NCBI GenBank assembly: GCA_900545905.1
Contig: URBA01000006.1
Location: 1-20,220, forward strand
Source of the DNA: an uncultured Collinsella sp.
Lineage (GTDB): Bacteria > Actinomycetota > Coriobacteriia > Coriobacteriales > Coriobacteriaceae
Direction of reading: 5' to 3'
DNA length: 20,220 bases
Shown here: one piece after another, positions 15,418 through 20,220 of the stretch
Position numbering within the stretch: position 1 is the first letter of the stretch
Layout of the letters: every line of letters starts with the position of its first letter
The notes under the pieces: model-generated
What the model was told of the DNA's origin: nothing
The model's database searches: none
What the model saw: only the letters and a program-made list of their open reading frames with translations
Translations under genes and position numbers: made by a program

Positions 15418-15889
15418 TATCGCGCGCGAGGACTGGGCGCAGTCTACGGTCGAGGCCGCTTTTTTGCTGCCGACGTTTCTGACGCTCATCCTTCTCGCAC
15501 TGCAACCGGTGTGCCTGCTTTATACGCGCGCGGTCATGGAGTCTGCCGCCGCCGAGACCGCGCGGCTCATGACCACGACGACGGCGGAGGACGACGATCT
15601 TAAGGAGTTCACCCGCCGCCGGCTTGCCGCAGTGCCCAACGTTTCGATCTTTCATGCCGGCGGGCCGTTGTCGTGGGATATCGAGCTTGGCCGGGCCGGT
15701 GCGGGTGGCGTCTCGTCCGTGTCCGTTTCCGGCGAGGTCAAGCCGTTGCCTGTGATCGGTGCGTTTGCGCAGGCTATGGGTGGTACCGCCGAGGGCGGCT
15801 ACGTTGAGCTCAAGGTCGATGTCTCGTATCAATCGCGTCCCGAATGGCTGGAGGGAGATTATGATTCGTGGATTGCTGCATGGGATTAA
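15353..15889 (+). CDS. tadE: TadE-like pseudopilin (start uncertain)
   Basis: The conserved part begins EDWAQSTVEAAFLLPTF and continues with a hydrophobic stretch and QPVCLLYTRAVMESAAAETARL, a typical TadE N-terminus, then an outside domain. The nearest in-frame standard start is ATG 15353, 178 residues in all. It overlaps the upstream gene by 65 bases and has only a poor GGGCGG upstream. The first 20 or so residues from there look like out-of-frame upstream coding sequence. A non-standard ATT at 15413, with TAAGGA at 15396-15401, would place the start right at the family N-terminus. The TAA stop at 15887-15889 lies inside the next gene. Minor pseudopilins of this kind prime or regulate Flp pilus assembly. 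Confidence 0.8.
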   Translation: MALPRRRLSTPLRALRTSRCIDIAREDWAQSTVEAAFLLPTFLTLILLALQPVCLLYTRAVMESAAAETARLMTTTTAEDDDLKEFTRRRLAAVPNVSIFHAGGPLSWDIELGRAGAGGVSSVSVSGEVKPLPVIGAFAQAMGGTAEGGYVELKVDVSYQSRPEWLEGDYDSWIAAWD

Positions 15890-18014
15890 GCGTTTCTGGT
15901 CTAGATGCGTTTTGACGCGCCGTCCGAGCTGCCATCGCAAACGAGGCGGCTTTATGGGCCGCGCCGGTGTCGATCTGTTTATCGAAGACGGTGCCTACAC
16001 CACGCTTTCTTCTGCCGTGGTCATCCTAGTGGTGCTCACGTTGTTGTTTTCGTCGACCGCGGCGATATGGAGCATGTCGCGTGCCGGGGATACCCAGGTG
16101 GCGGCCGATAGCGGCGCGCTGGCGGGTGCCAACGTAGTGTCGTCCTATCACACGGCTGCCACGGTGGTTGATGCGAGCATCTTGAGTCTGGGGCTGGCGG
16201 GGTTTGCCACAATCGGGACGGGCCTGGTCGCCATCCTCATCCCAGGTGCCGAATCAGTTGCCGGCAATATGGTCGACACCGGGATTGAGATCATTAAAAC
16301 GCGCAACAAGTTTGCCAAAAGCGCATCGGAAGGCTTACAGAAAATCGAGACGGCTCTGCCGTATCTGATCGCCGCGCGTGCCACGCAGGCGGTCTCGGCG
16401 CAGGATACCGATAATGTGACCTATACCGGTACGGCGCTTGCCGTGCCCAGGACATCCGAGTCGGACTTCGCTGCGCTCGAGGGGTCCGAGATCTCGACCG
16501 ATGCCATTAAAGACACATCGGATGATTTAGAGCGTGCGGCCGAGGAGCTGCGGAAGGCTTCTGAGGACACGGCGAAGGCTAAAGAGCGCGCTTGGCTGGC
16601 GGATTGTGGCGGGTCGGACGAGAGTTCGATTGGCAAGTACTCGTGTATGTGGGAGCGTGCGAAAAAACTAGCAGAACTATCTGACAGCCAGAACCGTCAT
16701 GAAAAGTCGAGCATCACATGGGAGCCGCAAATAGCGCTCGATCGCGCGAAAACCTATTACCGACAGCGCTTGGCGAATGAAAAACCTCAGGGATCGAGCG
16801 TCGAGATGAAAGCGCAGTCAGCCGCTCGAAAAGCGTTCTATGCCTATGCGATTGAAGAGGTCGATCGAGCATACATAAAAGATGATGGCGAACGGTTTTC
16901 TGCCTATATCCCACTATTGCCGCGTGTCCCAAACGAGGTGCGGCCGACCGAACTTTACACCGATGCCGCATGGCCTGTAAGCAACAACGACGGCAGAACA
17001 TACCTGCATTATGGAGTCGAATGCCCCGTCTATCAGAAAGGGACTCCGAGTGGGCTGGCATCTGTTGCTGATTATGATGGTCGCGATACATGCGAAGCGT
17101 GCGGCTTCGGCGTGGTTACGCTTGGAAGCGCCCTCATGCCGCCATCGTTCATCGAAAACGGCTTCGAGTACCACTTTGACAAGTTCAAAGAGGCTCTGGA
17201 AGACTACGTCGAATGCCGCAACAAAGAGCTCGAGCTCGAGCGTCAGACCGAAGACGAGGCCGATCGTGCGGGCAATACGTTTGACCAGGCCATCAAGGAG
17301 CTTTCGGGCGAGCGTCCGCGTATCGCTCCGCCCGGTCGCAACGGCGTGGTCGCCTTTGCGGTTACGGGTGCCATCTCGAGCCCCGACGAGCTCAACTCTT
17401 CGTTTAACACGGCAGTCAGGCTTGGCAATCGCGGTGCTATCTCTGGCGCGGTGCTGGCACCCGATGACGCGACGGCGCAAAACAACGTGCTTTCGCGATT
17501 TTTCTCGACATTGAAGGAACGCTCGGGCGGCGTTGCCGGCGTGCTCGACGGCGTCATGGATGTTTGGGGACGGCTGCTCGTAGGATACGGTGATATTCAA
17601 GGTTCGGCCGATGAACTTATGGACGAGATGATTAAAGGCCTAGGAGGGGGCAGCGGCGCGTTGGGCTCCATCGCATCGTGGCTCGGCGATACCGTTTCGG
17701 CGTCCGTGGCGGCGCTGGGTTTGGAACCGTGCGACTTGCGCCTGCGAAAGCCGGTGCTGACCGATTCTGCCAACGTCATTAAGAGTCCGGGGTCTGACAT
17801 TGCTGGTCTTTCTCAAGCGCAAGACAAACTGCGAAGTATTCCGTTGGGCGTGACCGATCCCAAGGCGCTTTGCGAGGCGTTGGAATATCAAGTCGAACGC
17901 ACCATTAGCGGCACGGTGTTCACACTTGCGGAGATTCCTCTGCCCGGCGGCGGCTCCATCCCGCTCACCGTCGATGTCGCCACGCTGGTTGGCGCTCTGG
18001 GCGGTGGGTCGTAA
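15861..18014 (+). CDS. tadG: TadG-like surface protein of the Flp pilus operon
   Basis: This 717-residue protein starts at ATG 15861, six bases after GGAGG (15850-15854) and overlapping tadE by 29 bases. A basic N-terminus precedes one membrane segment (about 49-72). The Tad-family motif RAGDTQVAADSGALAGA follows directly, which identifies it as TadG/TadE-like. The remainder is outside, with predicted helices rich in glutamate, alanine and lysine around 215-250 and 535-560. A cysteine-containing middle has ECPVYQKG and DTCEACGFG. I see no von Willebrand A MIDAS motif, which many TadG proteins carry. GC in the middle (16621-17100) is about 52% by hand count, well below neighbouring genes. The stop overlaps the next start by one base. 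Confidence 0.8.
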   Translation: MIRGLLHGIKRFWSRCVLTRRPSCHRKRGGFMGRAGVDLFIEDGAYTTLSSAVVILVVLTLLFSSTAAIWSMSRAGDTQVAADSGALAGANVVSSYHTAATVVDASILSLGLAGFATIGTGLVAILIPGAESVAGNMVDTGIEIIKTRNKFAKSASEGLQKIETALPYLIAARATQAVSAQDTDNVTYTGTALAVPRTSESDFAALEGSEISTDAIKDTSDDLERAAEELRKASEDTAKAKERAWLADCGGSDESSIGKYSCMWERAKKLAELSDSQNRHEKSSITWEPQIALDRAKTYYRQRLANEKPQGSSVEMKAQSAARKAFYAYAIEEVDRAYIKDDGERFSAYIPLLPRVPNEVRPTELYTDAAWPVSNNDGRTYLHYGVECPVYQKGTPSGLASVADYDGRDTCEACGFGVVTLGSALMPPSFIENGFEYHFDKFKEALEDYVECRNKELELERQTEDEADRAGNTFDQAIKELSGERPRIAPPGRNGVVAFAVTGAISSPDELNSSFNTAVRLGNRGAISGAVLAPDDATAQNNVLSRFFSTLKERSGGVAGVLDGVMDVWGRLLVGYGDIQGSADELMDEMIKGLGGGSGALGSIASWLGDTVSASVAALGLEPCDLRLRKPVLTDSANVIKSPGSDIAGLSQAQDKLRSIPLGVTDPKALCEALEYQVERTISGTVFTLAEIPLPGGGSIPLTVDVATLVGALGGGS

Positions 18015-18490
18015 TGAGTATCCGCATGCGTCTGCGCGAGGAGCGCGCCCAAGCGACGGTTGAGATGGCAGTGGTTACGCCCGTTTTGCTGGTGCTGGCA
18101 CTCATCGTGTACAACGTTATGATCTTTGCCAGCGCTGTCGCGCGCTTCGACCGCGTGGTGCCCGACATCGTGTTGGCGCACGCTGTGGCACCGGGCGGGG
18201 AGGGTGACGAGAACTCTGCCGATGCCTCGGTGACGGTCCGGACTCAAATTCTGAATGCCATGGAAGGCTATGACTTGCAGATCGAAGTGTCGAGCGAGCA
18301 AGGCGCGAAGGCATCAGATGGTGGCCTGCTCTCCCTATCCGGTACGTTTAGGACCTACACCTGCACCATGCACTATGAGCCGTGGCCGACTTCTCTCAGC
18401 ATCGCTGGCGTTCCGCTGGGGGCGCCGACAACGTTGTCGCACGAGCGCGCGGTGACGGTCGATCCATGGCGTCCGGGGGTGGTCATGTGA
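18014..18490 (+). CDS. TadE/TadF-like pseudopilin
   Basis: This 158-residue protein starts at ATG 18014 in TAATG, coupled to the upstream stop. The N-terminus MSIRMRLREERAQATVEMAVV carries the same A-Q-x-T-V-E motif as the other pilin-like proteins, with cleavage likely near A14. One hydrophobic segment (about 17-38) is followed by an outside domain of about 115 residues with a TYTCTMHYEPWP stretch. It is the second TadE-family subunit of the operon and is likely the TadF equivalent, a minor pseudopilin. The stop overlaps the next gene as GTGA. Confidence 0.82.
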   Translation: MSIRMRLREERAQATVEMAVVTPVLLVLALIVYNVMIFASAVARFDRVVPDIVLAHAVAPGGEGDENSADASVTVRTQILNAMEGYDLQIEVSSEQGAKASDGGLLSLSGTFRTYTCTMHYEPWPTSLSIAGVPLGAPTTLSHERAVTVDPWRPGVVM

Positions 18491-18846
18491 CCGCGGTCTC
18501 GTCCTACATCGCTTACGCGCGGGCACTCAACAGGCTGGGTTGGACGCCGGCCGAGTTTATGGTGGCGGAGTCGTTTGTCGTGCGCCTGCGCGGCATGCTG
18601 GGACGGCGTCCGGTTGCCGCCAACGGCCTGCCACTCGTCATGGCGTTTCCACGCTGCTCTTCGGTCCATACGTGTTTTATGGCCTATCCCATCGACATCG
18701 CCTTCATCGATGCACGCGGCAATATCCTCGCGCGCTACGAAAACGTATGTCCTTGGTGTATGTGCTCCTGCCCCGGCGCCTGGGCGGTATTGGAACGCCC
18801 TTCAATCCTCGCTACACCTCCCGCCCTCCAACAAGTGCCGGCGTAA
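18487..18846 (+). CDS. DUF192 family protein
   Basis: This 119-residue protein starts at GTG 18487, overlapping the upstream stop by four bases (GTGA) and preceded by GGGGGTGG. The DUF192 pattern is clear: RLRGMLGRRP, VMAFPRCSSVHTCFMAYPIDIAFIDARGNILA, then GAWAVLE near the end. It has no signal peptide. Proteins of this family occur at the end of other actinobacterial Tad loci, but their role is unknown. It has an unusual cysteine cluster, VCPWCMCSCPG (about 91-101), where most members have none, which could bind a metal or form disulfides. It is the last tightly coupled gene of the operon. Confidence 0.82.
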   Translation: MTAVSSYIAYARALNRLGWTPAEFMVAESFVVRLRGMLGRRPVAANGLPLVMAFPRCSSVHTCFMAYPIDIAFIDARGNILARYENVCPWCMCSCPGAWAVLERPSILATPPALQQVPA

Positions 18847-18865
18847 GAGATTGGCGACAGCGGAC

Positions 18866-18891
18866 TTTCGTCATACGAAATTGGGTAAGAT
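18866..18891 (+). promoter_or_regulatory. Palindrome and -10 element before toxin-antitoxin-like genes
   Basis: TTTCGT (18866-18871) and ACGAAA (18875-18880) form a 6-3-6 palindrome. It sits five bases before a -10-like TAAGAT (18886-18891). Ribbon-helix-helix antitoxins usually bind such short palindromes at their own promoter, so this is a candidate operator for the downstream pair. No clear terminator separates it from the pilus operon. Confidence 0.45.
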
Positions 18892-18905
18892 GGAGGAGAA
18901 GGTGC

Positions 18906-19172
18906 ATGGATGTTGAGATCCATCCGAACGCCAAAAAACACTTGACGGAAAAGCAGGTACTAGGTGCCTGGTTCGCGGTTACTGAGTGCATTCGCCGCGA
19001 GTCGGAGGACGAGCCGCCGAGATGGCTTGCCATTGGATGGCTTCCAGATGGTCGAAGTGTGGAACTTGTTGCGGTCGAACTAATTCGTGGATGGCTCATT
19101 ATTCATGCTCTGTCTCCGGTTCAGAAGAAATTCTGGCAAGAGATCGAGCGAGCTCGGCAGAGGGGTCGATGA
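18906..19172 (+). CDS. BrnT-like putative toxin of a toxin-antitoxin pair
   Basis: This 88-residue protein starts at ATG 18906 after GGAGGA (18892-18897). It opens MDVEIHPNAKKHLTEKQV and has the strands RWLAIGWLPDGRSVELVAVEL and GWLIIHALSP, a compact pattern like small RelE/BrnT-type RNases (cut here for length). The order, toxin first and a ribbon-helix-helix protein second with an ATGA overlap, is that of brnT-brnA. Catalytic residues cannot be assigned with certainty; H and K near the N-terminus and the C-terminal K-K-F are candidates. A stand-alone regulator with no toxic activity remains possible. Confidence 0.6.
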   Translation: MDVEIHPNAKKHLTEKQVLGAWFAVTECIRRESEDEPPRWLAIGWLPDGRSVELVAVELIRGWLIIHALSPVQKKFWQEIERARQRGR

Positions 19173-19456
19173 TGGGCAAGACGTATACGGCCGCTAATGG
19201 TCAGGTTGTAACGGATGAAATGATTGACGCGTGGTGCGAGTCGTACGAGCGCGGAGAGTTACCGGATGGCGAACACACCGTTGGTGGGATCGTGCATGGA
19301 CGGCCCCCGCTCTCAGGTGAGGGGACGGCAACGCTGTCGGTCAAGATTCCTCTGGGAATGAAGGAGGCCATTCGTCGACGGGCGGCTGCCGAGGGGATGA
19401 CGCCAAGTGAGTTTGCCCGTGCGGCTCTGAGCGAAAAACTTCTTGCTGCCGACTGA
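19169..19456 (+). CDS. Ribbon-helix-helix (CopG/BrnA-like) putative antitoxin
   Basis: This 95-residue protein starts at ATG 19169, overlapping the toxin stop (ATGA); ATG 19172 is an equally possible start. The N-terminal half (MIDAWCESYERGELPDGE, GRPPLSGEG) is polar and likely binds the toxin. The C-terminal half is a ribbon-helix-helix: TATLSVKIPLGMKEAIRR followed by AAAEGMTPSEFARAALSEKL. It would form a dimer that binds DNA and represses its own promoter, possibly at the palindrome 18866-18880. Confidence 0.78.
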   Translation: MMGKTYTAANGQVVTDEMIDAWCESYERGELPDGEHTVGGIVHGRPPLSGEGTATLSVKIPLGMKEAIRRRAAAEGMTPSEFARAALSEKLLAAD

Positions 19457-19519
19457 TGCCTCTGACGTGCCGATTTATAGAACCGAGGCTGTGCTCAAAA
19501 ACTTTTTTAAAATTCTCGG

Positions 19520-19547
19520 TTGACCGGAACGCGTCCTTGGTTATACT
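19520..19547 (+). promoter_or_regulatory. Promoter of tRNA-Phe
   Basis: TTGACC (19520-19525) and TATACT (19542-19547) are spaced by 16 bases, a good sigma-70-type match. Transcription would begin about 26 bases before the tRNA. Confidence 0.75.
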
Positions 19548-19579
19548 AATCAAGCCTTGAAACAAGGCACACCTCAAAT

Positions 19580-19652
<73 letters not shown>

Positions 19653-19665
19653 CCTTGAATTGACT

Positions 19666-19690
19666 AGGACCTCTGCAAAGGGGTCCTTTA
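19666..19690 (+). terminator. Weak terminator after tRNA-Phe
   Basis: AGGACC (19666-19671) pairs with GGTCCT (19682-19687), with a short T-rich tail. Moderate support only. Confidence 0.5.
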
Positions 19691-19730
19691 CTAATATGAG
19701 AAAGCCATTGTCAATAGGCATGTTCGTTCG

Positions 19731-19755
19731 AGCCCGGTTTGAAACCGGGCTTTTT
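19731..19755 (+). terminator. Strong Rho-independent terminator
   Basis: AGCCCGGTTT (19731-19740) and AAACCGGGCT (19742-19751) form a perfect hairpin followed by a T run to 19755. It ends tRNA-Phe transcription if the first terminator leaks. Confidence 0.85.
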
Positions 19756-19760
19756 CGTTT

Positions 19761-19970
19761 CCCGTCGGGAGAGCCCGCGCACGCTGCATGGCTTAGTCGA
19801 CGCTTGCCTGGCAAGCTAATATCCGCGGGCTCTTGCGGGTGCGCTTCCGGCGGTCAGCCCGGTATGTCCGCGCACCCCACCGCATTTCGATTCTCCGTCC
19901 GGCGCGCTCGTCCGAAACCAGTCTTGTTCACGGGCGCGGCCCTTGGGCTGCCCAAAAAGGGCTCGTGAAC
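19761..19970 (-). ncRNA. Candidate structured RNA beside IS110-family element
   Basis: Three well-paired blocks follow each other. AGAGCCCGCG (19770-19779) pairs with CGCGGGCTCT (19824-19833) and encloses GCTTGCC/GGCAAGC (19802-19816). GGGTGCGC (19837-19844) pairs with GCGCACCC (19870-19877). GTTCACG (19926-19932) pairs with CGTGAAC (19964-19970) and encloses two hairpins (19939-19948 and 19950-19962). All stems are perfect. The region is just beyond the 3' end of a minus-strand IS110-type transposase; in the IS1111 group a guide (bridge) RNA is encoded there. No credible protein frame is seen across 19756-20031. Strand is inferred from the transposase. Confidence 0.4.
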
Positions 19971-20031
19971 GCGCGCCGGCGATGCGTCGAGGCGCGGGCC
20001 CTCCCGGCGGGAGGCTTGTTGTCCGACGGGG

Positions 20032-20181
20032 TCAGCCGAGGGTCCCCTCCGCCCGGCGCCCGATCTCCCAGACCCAGCAGGCGAGCTCGCGCGCCACGGC
20101 GGCGTTGGCCTTGCACGCGCTCTTGCCCGCCGCGGCCAGCGCCTCTCGGCGGCGGTGGAGCCTGGCGGTGCAGTCGTCCGC
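20032..20181 (-). CDS. IS110-family transposase, C-terminal fragment
   Basis: Reading leftward from 20181, the frame ends at TGA (20034-20032) after about 49 residues. The stretch GKSACKANAAVARELACWVW matches the conserved end of IS110-family recombinases (G-K...N-x-A-V-A-R-E-L-A-x-W). These are DEDD recombinases guided by an RNA encoded at one element end. The rest of the gene is missing because the contig stops here and adapter sequence follows. Breaks inside insertion sequences are usual in short-read assemblies, since copies collapse. GC is higher than in the tRNA region. It could also be a decayed remnant, which this fragment cannot show. Confidence 0.7.
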   Translation of the reverse strand, partial: ADDCTARLHRRREALAAAGKSACKANAAVARELACWVWEIGRRAEGTLG

Positions 20182-20220
20182 CTGTCTCTTATACACATCT
20201 CCGAGCCCACGAGACTACGC
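20182..20220. other. Illumina Nextera adapter contamination
   Basis: CTGTCTCTTATACACATCT (20182-20200) is the Tn5 mosaic end used in Nextera libraries, followed by CCGAGCCCACGAGAC (20201-20215), the i7-side adapter. The last five bases TACGC would be the start of an index. On the minus strand it translates as GSEMCIRDR, a known artefact peptide. It is not part of the genome. Confidence 0.98.

Noticed and set aside
9000..18846. Search for an outer-membrane secretin (CpaC/RcpA) or TadD lipoprotein in the pilus operon
   Set aside because: None is present; this is expected for a single-membrane bacterium and is not a deletion.
19660..19968. 102-codon plus-strand open frame after tRNA-Phe
   Set aside because: It passes through a strong terminator and the structured region, and its product resembles no family.
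19854..20210. 118-codon minus-strand open frame beginning GSEMCIRDR
   Set aside because: Its start is adapter sequence and its frame is not that of the transposase fragment.

Overview
The window looks like chromosomal DNA from a high-GC, Gram-positive gut actinobacterium, most likely a Collinsella or close Coriobacteriia relative. This is inferred from the codon use, the gene set and a Tad pilus locus without an outer-membrane secretin; no database search was possible. The last 39 bases are not biological: they are Illumina Nextera adapter sequence, so the window ends at an assembly end.

Layout. 1-575 is the 3' part of an ECF-type ABC transporter ATPase gene. 655-1503 encodes a zinc-dependent phospholipase C-like protein, and it meets a convergent gene (1500-2573, minus) for a protein with a PD-(D/E)XK/DUF559-like nuclease domain. 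A long inverted repeat (2625-2752) lies upstream of the nuclease gene. Pyruvate kinase (2996-4456, minus) follows, with a strong terminator. A divergent intergenic region leads into a P2A-type calcium-like cation ATPase (4899-7580). The leader of that ATPase gene can fold to bury its own ribosome binding site and can form a loop-loop contact, so it is a good candidate cis-regulatory RNA. A large hairpin and a classical terminator separate it from rsgA (7819-9003).

The centre is a compact, probably single-transcript Tad/Flp pilus operon (9256-18846). In order it holds CpaB/RcpC (SAF), a TadZ/CpaE-like ATPase, the TadA motor, TadB and TadC platform proteins, Flp pilin, an unknown membrane-anchored protein, a small pilin-like protein, TadE, a large TadG-like protein, a TadE/TadF-like pseudopilin and a DUF192 protein. 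Many genes overlap by 1-4 bases. Four of the products share an E/D-rich, A-Q-x-T-x-E processing-like motif before their hydrophobic segment. No prepilin peptidase gene is present, so the pilins must be processed by an enzyme encoded elsewhere.

The right end holds a small toxin-antitoxin-like pair (18906-19456) with a palindrome at its promoter, a tRNA-Phe(GAA) with a good promoter, two terminators, and about 210 bases of consecutive perfect stems. These lie just beyond the 3' end of an IS110-family transposase fragment (20032-20181, minus). That placement makes the stems a candidate for the element's guide (bridge) RNA. The contig breaks inside the transposase gene, where the adapter sequence begins.
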